NCBI GenBank assembly: GCA_046347195.1
Contig: JAXMGQ010000004.1
Span: 62,001 to 126,000 of the forward strand
Reading direction: 5' to 3'
Length of the DNA stretch: 64,000 bases
Source of the DNA: TMP-86 sp046347195
GTDB taxonomy: Bacteria > Pseudomonadota > Gammaproteobacteria > Steroidobacterales > Steroidobacteraceae
Made by a program: the position numbers and the translations under genes. Shown here piece by piece: positions 7,698 to 16,350 of the stretch. Numbering within the stretch: position 1 is the stretch's first letter; every line of letters starts with the position of its first letter. The notes under the pieces are model-generated. The model was given only the letters and a program-made list of their open reading frames with translations. It did not search any database and was not told the DNA's origin.

Positions 7698-8003
7698 TCA
7701 GGCCCTGGCGAGGTGGTCATCGGCGGGTGGGCGCCGGCCGCCGCGCGGGGGAACCTCGTGCCAGCGGTTCGCAGGATCCGCGTGCGACAGCGCAGCGGCA
7801 TCGATCGTCTCGCTGCTGTAGCAGGCGAGAGGCCCGCCGCGACGATCGACCACTTCGATGCGCCACTCGGTCACATCCAGCAGCAGGTCACTGGCCACCG
7901 CGAGCAACTGTCCCGGGCGACGATAAGGTCCGTTCGCGAGGCTCCAGCCCCCGCGGATCCACCAGCTTCCATCCTCGTGCTCGACGACCCGCAGGACCTT
8001 CAT
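7698..8003 (-). CDS. Hypothetical protein upstream of ku
   Basis: 101 residues from ATG 8003, stopping 11 bases before ku, so probably co-transcribed with it. The N-terminal part (MKVLRVVEHEDGSWWIRGGW) and the run DVTEWRIEVVDRRGGPLACY look like a small beta-rich soluble domain. The C-terminal 30 residues are basic and Pro-rich. No family was recognised. A role alongside Ku in DNA repair would be guesswork. Confidence 0.6.
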   Translation of the reverse strand: MKVLRVVEHEDGSWWIRGGWSLANGPYRRPGQLLAVASDLLLDVTEWRIEVVDRRGGPLACYSSETIDAAALSHADPANRWHEVPPRGGRRPPADDHLARA

Positions 8004-8185
8004 ATGTTCAATCGTCTGCCGCGTTCGGGTTGGCGTGTGTCGGCGTCCGGAGCGATCGCCGGTGGGAATGCAAGAAGCGCCCAGCGCGCCGCGCCGCGAG
8101 CACCAGCGCCGTCGTGCACCGACGGGCAGGCGGGGTCATCCACCGACAGCCAGCGATGCTGCTGCTGCTTCATGATTCCAAGGTC

Positions 8186-8665
8186 ATGAAGATCACGACA
8201 CACTGGACCTGGATGATGCTGTTGCCGGCCCTCGCGATCGGCGCGGAGACCGATCCTCGCGGCGCGCAAGGCTCGGATCGTGACTTCGTCGTGGCGGCGG
8301 CGCGCGCAGGGCAGCAGGAGGTCTTCGACGCAACGCGTGCCGCGACGCAGAGCAGGATGGAAGGCGTCCGGCATCTTGCGCAGATGCTCCGGCAGGATCA
8401 TGAGTTGAGCAACGAGCGGCTGGGCCGCCTGGCTCACGCCAAGAGCATGAGCCTGCCCCCGCCGGAACCCTCCCCCAGTCCCACCGCATCCTTCTCCGAC
8501 CAGGAGTACGTCGCAGGCCAGGTGCAAGCCCACGAGGAGGCCATCGCCCTGTTCCGCGCCGAGGCCGAACGCGGCACGGACCGGGAATTTCGTGCCTTCG
8601 CGGCGCAGGTCCTGCCGACGCTGCGCAAGCACCTCGCGGCACTGCGCGCGCTCCAGACACCCTGA
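8186..8665 (+). CDS. DUF4142 domain exported protein
   Basis: 159 residues from ATG 8186. An ATG ten codons upstream would only lengthen the leader. The N-terminus MKITTHWTWMMLLPALAIGA is a signal peptide. The mature part is all-helical: DFVVAAARAGQQEVFDATRA, then LAQMLRQDHELSNERL and a C-terminal EFRAFAAQVLPTLRKHL. This is the ferritin-like DUF4142 (formerly DUF305-like) pattern with the conserved M-x-x-D-H motif. Such periplasmic proteins are common and of unknown function. It converges on the PIG-L-like gene. Confidence 0.8.
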   Translation: MKITTHWTWMMLLPALAIGAETDPRGAQGSDRDFVVAAARAGQQEVFDATRAATQSRMEGVRHLAQMLRQDHELSNERLGRLAHAKSMSLPPPEPSPSPTASFSDQEYVAGQVQAHEEAIALFRAEAERGTDREFRAFAAQVLPTLRKHLAALRALQTP

Positions 8666-8697
8666 GCGAAGCGCCGTCCCTGCGACAAGCACCGTTG

Positions 8698-9363
8698 CTA
8701 CAACAGGAAGGCCTCATAGGGCCGCTCGAAGCTGTCGAGATCCGCGCCGGCTCCCAGGCAGCGGATCGCCAGGCGCTTGACCGCGAGAACGCGAGGATGA
8801 AGCTCGAACCGGCCCCAGGCCGCACCCCGGAACGCCGTGGGCTTCAGCCGGCGCCAGCCGCGGATGGGGTAGCGGGCCAGCGTGAGGTTGCCCTGGCGAG
8901 CCACCCGGCGGCAGGCCCGCCCGACGGTGGCGCGGGCGGGATCTCCGTCGCTTTCGAGCGGCGCGATCAGCGTGGAGCCAGGGGCGATCCGGTCCTGCAG
9001 CATGCTCTCGAGCCTCGGTCGCTCGGACTCCAGGGTCGCCGCATCGAATCCCAGCATCTCGCAGTCGAGATGCTGGCCGCCCAGGATCTGCAATGCGCTG
9101 CGCGGCGAGCGCAGGGGCGCCGAGCTCGCGGCGGATGCAAACGCGCCCTCGCACACGCACAGCACCCGCGCCGGATACCCGACCTCGGCCCAGGAGCGCA
9201 GCAGCCCGCCGGCGGCCAGCGCCACGTCATCGGCGTACGGCGCCACGACCACCAGCGGACCGCGCGACGGCAACCAGGGCCGCTGCCGCTGCAACTCCGC
9301 ATTCCAGAGGGCCTCGGATGTCGCGCTGGATCGCAGCGGATGTTCAGCGGCGGTCGTGATCAT
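8698..9363 (-). CDS. PIG-L/LmbE-like deacetylase homologue with a degenerate metal motif
   Basis: 221 residues from ATG 9363. The segment VVVAPYADDVALAAGGLLR aligns with the family motif AP-H-P-D-D-E-x-x-x-x-G-G, but His-Pro is Tyr-Ala and the Glu is Val. Only the two Asp residues remain of the usual zinc ligands and base. PIG-L enzymes remove N-acetyl groups from GlcNAc-type sugars. The lost ligands imply altered chemistry or a non-catalytic role. The preceding gap (9364-9463) has a CCTACAG-N6-CCTACGG pair and a weak -24/-12-like element. Confidence 0.65.
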   Translation of the reverse strand: MITTAAEHPLRSSATSEALWNAELQRQRPWLPSRGPLVVVAPYADDVALAAGGLLRSWAEVGYPARVLCVCEGAFASAASSAPLRSPRSALQILGGQHLDCEMLGFDAATLESERPRLESMLQDRIAPGSTLIAPLESDGDPARATVGRACRRVARQGNLTLARYPIRGWRRLKPTAFRGAAWGRFELHPRVLAVKRLAIRCLGAGADLDSFERPYEAFLL

Positions 9364-9463
9364 GGCAACCTCACTTCAGGCAAGTGTCCTTGCGCGGGAC
9401 GGCGATCTTGCGAAAGAAGCGCCCACCACGAAGTCGGCGCGGCCGTAGGCTTGCTGTAGGACT

Positions 9464-9853
9464 CTATCCCGCCGCTGCCTGGAGCAGTTTCTCGATCAGC
9501 GGCTCCACCTGCTCGGAGACCACAGGCTTGCAGATGACGGCGGCATTGGCATCCCAGCCATCGAGCACACCCGGCCACTCGTAACCCGTGATCACGATGA
9601 TGGGCAGGCGCGGCCGCTGGTGCGCGAGCCGGCGCGCGAGGTCCAGCCCCGACATCCGCGGCAGGCTCACATCGGTGATCAGCACATCGAGGCCGTTGCG
9701 CTCGCTCTCCGCGATGGCTTCTTCCGCCGAAGCAACGGGCACCACGCGCCGGCCGGGCCGGCTGAGGAGCTCGCTCGTCATCTCGCGGATCAGCTCGTTG
9801 TCCTCCACGTACAGGATGCGCAGTTCGCCTTCCGCGCGCGCAATCATGGCCAT
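9464..9853 (-). CDS. Single-domain response regulator
   Basis: 129 residues from ATG 9853. A second in-frame ATG at 9847 overlaps the stop of the upstream kinase as ATGA. It is a receiver domain only: acidic pocket in ILYVEDNELIREMT, phospho-acceptor in VLITDVSLPRMSG, Thr in IIVITGY and Lys in VICKPV. It is co-transcribed with the kinase-like gene and is presumably its target or modulator. Confidence 0.88.
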   Translation of the reverse strand: MAMIARAEGELRILYVEDNELIREMTSELLSRPGRRVVPVASAEEAIAESERNGLDVLITDVSLPRMSGLDLARRLAHQRPRLPIIVITGYEWPGVLDGWDANAAVICKPVVSEQVEPLIEKLLQAAAG

Positions 9854-10500
9854 GTGAGCCGCGCCTCCGCCGCACCGTCCCGCGCACTCCCCGTGTCGAT
9901 GGACAGCCTGCCTCCACCGGCCGCGAGCAGCGATGCTGCGGCCAGCGGGATGAGCTCATGCAGGTCGCCCTGCGCCGGCCAGCGGGGCATGGAAATGCGC
10001 AGTCCGGCCTGTGGTACCGTCTCCACCCGCAGGCTGATGGTGGACTGCGCGGGTGCGTGATCGATGGCCTGCACGAGCAGTGAGAGCACCACCAGCCGCA
10101 GCTCGTCGCGCTGCGTGTGCACGCTCGCGCTGCTGCCGGGCTCGAGCGACAGCCGGGCGCCGTGGGCGATGGCATCGTTCTGCAGGAAGCTCACGGCCTC
10201 ACCCGCCAGTTCCTCCAGCAACACGGCCTCGGCCTGCGCTCCGGCACCGGCGATGGATCGCAACGTCTGTTCCATGATCCCCTCCTGCGCGGACAGCGCC
10301 CGGCGACAGAACTGCGAGGCCTTCTCCACCGTGGCGGCATCCGTCGCGGCATTGCCGGCGGCGCGGCGCAGCAATTCGAAGCCACTGGTCAGGACCTGCA
10401 GTCCGCCGCGCAGATCGTGCAGCCAGGCACGGCGGCAGCGCTGCACCACCGCACCGCGCAGCGCCCACTCATGCCATCGTGCACCGTCGGTCCCGTCCAT
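9844..10500 (-). CDS. Histidine kinase-like protein without a sensor domain
   Basis: About 218 residues from ATG 10500; an ATG at 10563 is also open. The dimerisation/phospho-acceptor-like helix WLHDLRGGLQVLTSGFELL contains a His at the expected place, and the C-terminal half resembles an HATPase fold. The canonical N, G1 and G2 boxes are weak: the C-terminus has only LLAAGGGRLSID. It may therefore be a histidine phosphotransferase or degenerate kinase rather than an active one. It overlaps the downstream receiver gene by 3-10 bases, indicating a coupled pair. It is divergent from the TonB receptor. Confidence 0.6.
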   Translation of the reverse strand: MDGTDGARWHEWALRGAVVQRCRRAWLHDLRGGLQVLTSGFELLRRAAGNAATDAATVEKASQFCRRALSAQEGIMEQTLRSIAGAGAQAEAVLLEELAGEAVSFLQNDAIAHGARLSLEPGSSASVHTQRDELRLVVLSLLVQAIDHAPAQSTISLRVETVPQAGLRISMPRWPAQGDLHELIPLAAASLLAAGGGRLSIDTGSARDGAAEARLTWP

Positions 10501-10667
10501 CACCTGCGCCGTGTGTAAATTTTCCAGCGGATTGCAGCCGCCGCGGCGTTCTTGACACGCCATTCGCCAGTGCGCGAAGTTTATCGGTGAACGCTCAACC
10601 GGACAACGCGATCATCTCGCGATCGCCTTCCCCCGCAAGGATCCATCATCCGCATGAGGTCATCGAC

Positions 10668-12578
10668 ATGACGGGTCGGCGCGTCGCGCCATCGCTGCTG
10701 ATCGTCGTGCTGCTGTTGCCGGTTGCACAGCGTTGTCGCGCATCCGCCGGCAACGAGGTCGATGCGCTCTCACGCATGAGTCTTGCGGACCTGTCGAGCG
10801 TCGAGGTGACCTCGGCATCGAAGCTGCCCGAGTCGCTGGGCGAGGCTGCCGCGAGCCTTTACGTGATCACGCGCGAGCAGATCGCCCGTTCCGGTGCGAC
10901 GAGCCTGGCGCAGGCGCTGCGGCTCGCACCGAACCTGCTGGTGACGCAGCGCGATGCGCGCACCTGGACCCTCTCTGCGCGCGGCTTCGGCGACCAGCCC
11001 GAGCTGCAGTACTTCTCGAACAAGCTGCTGATGCTGATCGACGGCCGCAGCGTCTATAACCCGCTGTTCTCCGGCATCTACCTGGACGCGCAGGACCTCA
11101 TGCTGGAGGACATCGACCGGATCGAGGTGATCAGCGGCTCCGGCGGGACCCTGTGGGGTGCGAACGCCGTCAACGGCGTGATCAACGTCATCACGCGACC
11201 GGCCGCGGAGAGCCGCTCGGTGGTGATCGATGCGCTGGCCGGCAGCCAGCAGCGCGGCCTCGCCGCGCGCGCCGGCTTCACTGCGTCCTCGGGCGCGGCG
11301 CTTCGCGTGTATGCGAAGGGTTCCCGGCACGACGCGCAGTACCAGTCCGGCGGAACACGCGCACGCGACGGATGGTCGGCCGGACAGGCGGGCTTCCGGC
11401 TCGATGCGGATGATGCGGGCTTCACCCTGCAGGGCGATGCGTATCATCTCTCCGAGGACTCGGGAAGCGAGCTGGACCAGCGCGTGTCCGGCGCGAACCT
11501 GCTCGCACGCTGGCAGCGCCGCAGCGCACGCTCGAACTTCAGCGCCCAGCTCTACCTGGACCAGACACAGCGCCGCGATCCCTACTCGATCGCGTTCGTG
11601 CTGCACACCTTCGATCTCGAACTGCAGGAGTCGGTCGCAGCCGGCGCGCACGAGCTCGTCTTCGGCGCGGGGCAGCGTCTGTACAGCTACGGCATCACCA
11701 ATTCCTTGCCGCTCGGGTTCGAGCCGCCGGACCGGCGCTACTCGCTGACCAGCGTGTTCGCGCAGGACACGATCGCGTTGGGACGCTCGGCGCGCGCCAT
11801 CGTCGGCCTGAAGCTCGAGAACGATCCCTACCGAGGCTGGATCACCCTGCCGAACCTTCGACTGACCCTGCAGACGGGTGCGAACACGATGCTCTGGCTC
11901 GCCGCCTCGCAGGCGAACCGCGCGCCGACACCCTTCGATGTGGACGTGGTCGAGCGCCTGGGATCCGTCATCTACCTGCACGGCAACCGCGGATTCCGGC
12001 CTGAACGCCTGACCGCGTTCGAGGCCGGGATTCGCGGCATGGCAGGAGAGCGCATCAGCTACTCGGCTTCGGGCTTCCATAACCGCTACCGCGACCTGCG
12101 CAGCATCGAGCCGGCATCGGCCACCGCCCTCGTGCCCTTCACCTGGGGCAACCTGCTGCGTGGCAACACCTATGGCGTGGAAGCCTGGGCGACGATCCAG
12201 GTCAGCGATGCGTGGCGGCTCTCACCGGGCATCACCGCCGTGCACGAATCGCTGACGTTCGAGCCCGGCGCCAGCGGCTTGCTGGGCCCGGGCCAGGCGG
12301 GCAACGATCCGTCGGTGAACGCCACGCTGACCTCCTCCTTCGACCTCGGGCCGCGCTGGCGAGTCGATGCCACCGCGCGATACGTCGGCGCAAGACCATC
12401 GCCGGCGCTTCCCGCCCATGTCGAGCTCGATGCCAGGATCGGCTGGTGGAGCGGCGGCCATCTCGAGGTCGCGCTGGTGGGCGAGAACCTGCTGCATGCC
12501 GATCACCTCGAATACCCCGCGCCGGTGGGCGAGCGCATCGGCCGCGCCGGCTGGGTCGATGTGACCTACCGGTACTGA
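10668..12578 (+). CDS. TonB-dependent outer-membrane receptor
   Basis: 636 residues from ATG 10668, preceded by a GAGGT site. A signal peptide is followed by a plug domain (residues about 45-160) with VTSASKLPESLGEAAASLYV, RSGATSLAQALRLAPNLLV, LLMLIDGRSVYNPLFSG and IEVISGSGGTLWGANAVNGV. A beta-barrel follows, ending in DVTYRY with the terminal aromatic needed for assembly. The length is short to normal for the family. It is followed after 8 bases by a YfiR-like gene and a hybrid kinase, an arrangement in which the receptor may serve signalling as well as uptake. The ligand is unknown. Confidence 0.92.
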   Translation: MTGRRVAPSLLIVVLLLPVAQRCRASAGNEVDALSRMSLADLSSVEVTSASKLPESLGEAAASLYVITREQIARSGATSLAQALRLAPNLLVTQRDARTWTLSARGFGDQPELQYFSNKLLMLIDGRSVYNPLFSGIYLDAQDLMLEDIDRIEVISGSGGTLWGANAVNGVINVITRPAAESRSVVIDALAGSQQRGLAARAGFTASSGAALRVYAKGSRHDAQYQSGGTRARDGWSAGQAGFRLDADDAGFTLQGDAYHLSEDSGSELDQRVSGANLLARWQRRSARSNFSAQLYLDQTQRRDPYSIAFVLHTFDLELQESVAAGAHELVFGAGQRLYSYGITNSLPLGFEPPDRRYSLTSVFAQDTIALGRSARAIVGLKLENDPYRGWITLPNLRLTLQTGANTMLWLAASQANRAPTPFDVDVVERLGSVIYLHGNRGFRPERLTAFEAGIRGMAGERISYSASGFHNRYRDLRSIEPASATALVPFTWGNLLRGNTYGVEAWATIQVSDAWRLSPGITAVHESLTFEPGASGLLGPGQAGNDPSVNATLTSSFDLGPRWRVDATARYVGARPSPALPAHVELDARIGWWSGGHLEVALVGENLLHADHLEYPAPVGERIGRAGWVDVTYRY

Positions 12579-12586
12579 AGGCCGCG

Positions 12587-13192
12587 ATGCCCTCGCCCTC
12601 CACACGCCGTCGCGACGCCCGCTGGCTGCTATATACGCTGGCATCGCTTGCGTGCCTGCTGCGGCCATCGATGGTGCCCGCGCAAATCCCGGAAGAAGCG
12701 GTGAAGGCGGACTTCCTGTACCGCTTCGCCGGATACGTGGATTGGCCACCGCCGGCGATGAGGGACGGCCGCTTCGAGATCGCCGTGATCGGCTCCGAGG
12801 GAGTGGCGCTGGCGTTGCGGCGCATCCTCGACACCCACCGCGTGCAGAACCTGCCCGCCAGCGTACGGGTGGTGCATCGGGTCGAGGAGATCGGCGCGCC
12901 TCGAATGCTGTACCTCGCCACCGACCGGACGGACCTGGTCCGCACGGCCGCCGCGGCTGCCCGCCACCGACCCATCCTGCTGGTGACGGATACGCTCCAT
13001 GGACTGGACCTCGGCAGCGCGGTGAACTTCGTCAGCGACGACCGGCGGGTCCGCTTCGAGGTCTCGCTCCCGGCCGTGCAAGCGGCCGGCCTGACCGTGA
13101 GCGCGGAACTCCTCGCCGTGGCACTGCGCGTGCGCGGCATCCCGGGGCACGGCAGCCGAGGGCCTGCGACGGCGCGGGAAAGCGGACCATGA
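12587..13192 (+). CDS. YfiR family (DUF4154) periplasmic protein
   Basis: 201 residues from ATG 12587. After a signal segment the mature protein begins EEAVKADFLYRFAGYVDWPP, the diagnostic YfiR/DUF4154 start, followed by FEIAVIGSEGVALALRRIL, ARHRPILLVTD and GSAVNFVSDDRRVRFEVSL. YfiR is a periplasmic repressor of a diguanylate cyclase in Pseudomonas. Here the downstream partner is a hybrid histidine kinase whose start overlaps this stop (ATGA), so YfiR probably inputs to that kinase. Confidence 0.88.
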   Translation: MPSPSTRRRDARWLLYTLASLACLLRPSMVPAQIPEEAVKADFLYRFAGYVDWPPPAMRDGRFEIAVIGSEGVALALRRILDTHRVQNLPASVRVVHRVEEIGAPRMLYLATDRTDLVRTAAAAARHRPILLVTDTLHGLDLGSAVNFVSDDRRVRFEVSLPAVQAAGLTVSAELLAVALRVRGIPGHGSRGPATARESGP

Positions 13193-15489
13193 GATCCCCC
13201 CGACACTGGTTCACCGGCCTGCGCACCACGGTGCGCGGCAAGATCATCACGCTCACGCTGGTGACGAGCGTCATCGTGGTGCTGGTGGCCGGATCCGCGA
13301 TGATGTCCCACGACCTGCGCGTGTATCGCGATTCCCTGGCCTCCGACCTCACCGCCGTCGCCGGCATCGTTGCACTGACCAGCGCGCCGGCACTGGAGTT
13401 CGACGACCGGCGCGCCGCGCAGCGCACGCTCGAGGCGCTGCAGGCCCGAAAGGACCTGCTCACCGCCGCGCTGTACGAGGCGAACGGGAGCCTGTTCGCC
13501 GCTTACGTGCGTCTCGGCGAGACGGCGCCGCCGGCACAGGCGGGCACCGTGCGAGGACTGTTGCTGGCGGGCGATGTGGTGGAACTGCGCCAGCCCCTGG
13601 AGCGCAAGGGCGAGGTGCTGGGCACCATCTACCTGCGGGCTCGCTATGACCTGTCGGCCCGTGTCCAGGCCTATTCGAAGATCCTGGCGCTGGTGATGGT
13701 GATCAGCGTCGGCATCGCCGCCGTGCTGGCCGACATGCTGCAACGGACCATCACGCGGCCGCTCGACTCGATGACGCGAGTCGCGAGGCAGGTGGTCCAG
13801 CGCAGGGACTATTCGCTGCGCGTGCTCGAGGGGTCGCAGGACGAGACCGGCATCGTCATCGATGCGTTCAACCGCATGCTGGACGAGATCCAGGCACGCA
13901 CGCGCGCGCTCGAAGGCACGAATGCCGCGCTGACGGAGGAGATCCGCACGCGGCAGATCGCCGAGCAGGCGGTGCGCTCCAGCGAAAAACTGTACCGCGC
14001 CATCGGTGAGTCGCTGGACTTCGGGGTGTGGGTGGCGAGTGAACAGGGCGAGCACATCTACGCCAGCGAATCGTACCTGCGGCTCACCGGCATGACGATG
14101 CGCGACTATCTCGGGGACGGGTGGGCTGCAGCCTTGCCAGCGGAGGAACGCGAAGAGGCGCTGGCCGCGTGGCGTGACTGCGTGCGCAGCGGGGAGGCCT
14201 GGTACCGCGAGATGCGCGTGCGGGGTATCGATGGCCGCCAGTATCCAGTGCTGTCCCAGGGCGTGCCGATCAAGGGGGACCAGGGAGAGATCTCGGGCTG
14301 GGCAGGGATCCACCTGGACATCACACGACTGAAGCGCACCGAGGAGGCCCTGCGCGAGGCGGACCGGCGCAAGGACGAGTTCCTCGCGACGCTGGCCCAC
14401 GAGCTTCGCAATCCGCTGGCGCCCATCCGGCACGCGACGAAGATCCTGGACAACAGGAATGTCGAGGAGAGCCGCCGGCAATGGGGACGCGATGTGATCT
14501 CGCGGCAGGTGGAGCGCATGGCACTGCTGCTCGACGATCTGCTCGATGTGTCGCGCATCACCCGCGGCCGGCTCACGCTGCGAAAATCCACGGTGGAACT
14601 GCGCCCGATCATCTCGGCGGCAATCGAGATCGCCCGCCCCCTGCTCGAGGCACGGCACCACCATTTGCAGACCGAGATCCCCACCGAAACGCTCTGGCTG
14701 GAGGCCGACCCGCTGCGGCTGTCGCAGGCCCTGTCGAACCTGCTCACCAACGCCGCCAAGTACACCCAGGACCAGGGACACATCCGCCTGCGCGTCGCGT
14801 TGGAGGAGTCGCATCTCGTGATGAGCGTGCAGGACGATGGCATCGGCATCGCCGAGCGGGACTTCACCCGCCTTTTCGAGATGTTCTCCCAGGTGCAGTC
14901 CACGCCCGCCCGCGCGGAAGGCGGCCTGGGGATCGGCCTTGCGCTGGTCCGCGGCCTCGTCGAGCTGCATGGCGGCAGCATCTCGGTGCACAGTGAAGGG
15001 CGGGGCCTGGGCAGCCGGTTCGAGATCCGCCTGCCTCGCTCGCTGCTCGCGCACGCACCGCAGGGCCTCGCCCATCCCGCATCACCCGCTCCACTCGCCG
15101 GGCCGGAACGATCGGCACTGCGCGTGCTGCTGGCCGACGACAATCGCGATGCGGCGGACAGCCTGTCCATGGTGCTGGAGATGGCGGGATACGAAGTGCG
15201 CACGGTGTACAGCGGCCGTGAGGCGCTGCTGTCGGCGGATCGCTTCCGGCCCCACGCCATGGTCCTCGACATCGGCATGCCCGATGTCGATGGCTATGAA
15301 GTCGCGCGGGCCATCCGCGTACACGCCTGGGGCGAAAACCTGCTGCTGATTGCCATCACCGGCTGGGGACAGGCGCACGACAAGGAGCGGGCCCGCCAGT
15401 CAGGCTTCGATGTCCACCTGACCAAGCCGGTCGATCCCGACAAGGTGGACCGCATCCTGGCCTCGAGATTGCGCGGCGATCAGGCGTAG
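13189..15489 (+). CDS. Hybrid sensor histidine kinase: CHASE8-HAMP-PAS-HisKA-HATPase-REC
   Basis: 766 residues from ATG 13189. Domain order: membrane helix (20-42); periplasmic CHASE8-like region (43-160, with TAVAGIVALTSAPALEFDD); second helix near 163-183; HAMP (185-240); coiled coil; PAS (265-380); HisKA with the phospho-acceptor His in FLATLAHELRNPLAPIRHA; HATPase (N box LSNLLTNAAKY, G box VQDDGIGI); and a C-terminal receiver with Asp in MVLDIGMPDVDGYE. The TonB-YfiR-CHASE8 kinase trio is a recurrent set. The output protein is not encoded here. The 3' end overlaps the convergent transglutaminase gene by 10 bases. Confidence 0.93.
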   Translation: MRSPRHWFTGLRTTVRGKIITLTLVTSVIVVLVAGSAMMSHDLRVYRDSLASDLTAVAGIVALTSAPALEFDDRRAAQRTLEALQARKDLLTAALYEANGSLFAAYVRLGETAPPAQAGTVRGLLLAGDVVELRQPLERKGEVLGTIYLRARYDLSARVQAYSKILALVMVISVGIAAVLADMLQRTITRPLDSMTRVARQVVQRRDYSLRVLEGSQDETGIVIDAFNRMLDEIQARTRALEGTNAALTEEIRTRQIAEQAVRSSEKLYRAIGESLDFGVWVASEQGEHIYASESYLRLTGMTMRDYLGDGWAAALPAEEREEALAAWRDCVRSGEAWYREMRVRGIDGRQYPVLSQGVPIKGDQGEISGWAGIHLDITRLKRTEEALREADRRKDEFLATLAHELRNPLAPIRHATKILDNRNVEESRRQWGRDVISRQVERMALLLDDLLDVSRITRGRLTLRKSTVELRPIISAAIEIARPLLEARHHHLQTEIPTETLWLEADPLRLSQALSNLLTNAAKYTQDQGHIRLRVALEESHLVMSVQDDGIGIAERDFTRLFEMFSQVQSTPARAEGGLGIGLALVRGLVELHGGSISVHSEGRGLGSRFEIRLPRSLLAHAPQGLAHPASPAPLAGPERSALRVLLADDNRDAADSLSMVLEMAGYEVRTVYSGREALLSADRFRPHAMVLDIGMPDVDGYEVARAIRVHAWGENLLLIAITGWGQAHDKERARQSGFDVHLTKPVDPDKVDRILASRLRGDQA

Positions 15490-16340
15490 CGGGACAACGG
15501 CCCCAACTGCGCCGGCACGGGCTGGCGATCCCCGCGGGCCTGCGTGACCCACACGTGCAGTCGGTCCATGAGGCTGGGCCCGAAGCTCGTGCACACGGCG
15601 ACATCCGCGGCATCGCGGCCGCGACCGATGAGGATACGGCCGATGCGGCGCTGGTTGTGCCGCGGATCGAAGCTGTGCCAGGCACCGCCGAGATATGCCT
15701 CGAACCAGCTCGAGAAGTCCTGCGGCTCGCCGCCGGACTGCGCGCCGATCCCACCGGGATAGCCGGTGCAGAATCGCGCGGGGATGTTCAGGCACCGGCA
15801 CAGGGCGATGGCGAGGTGCGCGAAGTCCCGGCACACGCCGCGCCGCTCCTGGAACACTTCCCAGGCGGTGCGCGTGGCGCGCGCGTGCTCGATGCCATGG
15901 GTGATCGTGCGGTGGACGAAATCGCAGATGGCCTGCACGCGCTGCCAGCCGGGCGGCGTGTCGCCGAACAGGTTCCAGGCCGGGCCCATCAGGAACTCCG
16001 TCTCGCAATGGCGGCTGGGCAGGAGGTACACCAGCGTGTCCTCGGGCAGCGATTCCACCGCGTGCTCGCGTGCCGCCGGATGCTCTGGCTCCGCCGCACC
16101 GGTATCACGCATGACGCCGCGAGCCATCACGAGGAGCTGGCCGCGAGGCGCCACCAGCCGCGTGCAGCGGTTGCCGAACGCATCGCGATGGATCTTCAAC
16201 GCCAGCACAGGATCGGTGAACATGTCATCCGGGGTGATCAGATCCGCGCCACGGGACGGGTGGGAGTGCAGCATCAGCAGCATCGGGGTGCGCTGCGTGC
16301 AGGTGAAGTGGATCTCGTAGCCGAACTTGATGTCCATCAT
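15480..16340 (-). CDS. Transglutaminase-like cysteine protease family protein
   Basis: 286 residues from ATG 16340 (or 16337). A TTG at 16358 is open but has no support. The N-terminal MDIKFGYEIHFTCTQRTPML is a beta-rich domain typical of bacterial transglutaminase N regions. The catalytic core follows: Cys in RRGVCRDFAHLAIALCR, His in AWHSFDPRHN (Trp-His), with Asp two residues on. These enzymes are cysteine proteases or amidases of unknown substrate. It lies directly downstream of the glycosyltransferase on the same strand. Confidence 0.88.
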   Translation of the reverse strand: MMDIKFGYEIHFTCTQRTPMLLMLHSHPSRGADLITPDDMFTDPVLALKIHRDAFGNRCTRLVAPRGQLLVMARGVMRDTGAAEPEHPAAREHAVESLPEDTLVYLLPSRHCETEFLMGPAWNLFGDTPPGWQRVQAICDFVHRTITHGIEHARATRTAWEVFQERRGVCRDFAHLAIALCRCLNIPARFCTGYPGGIGAQSGGEPQDFSSWFEAYLGGAWHSFDPRHNQRRIGRILIGRGRDAADVAVCTSFGPSLMDRLHVWVTQARGDRQPVPAQLGPLSRYA

Positions 16341-16350
16341 CGAAGGGCGT

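Noticed and set aside
9380..9430. A weak sigma-54-like element before the PIG-L gene
   Set aside because: On the minus strand GGGCGC-N5-TTCGCA keeps the 12-base spacing but misses both the leading T and the TTGC core, so it was not listed as a promoter.
12232..15075. A 947-codon minus-strand frame opposite the YfiR and kinase genes
   Set aside because: Low-complexity Arg/Gln/Ala composition and complete overlap with the confidently identified CHASE8 kinase.
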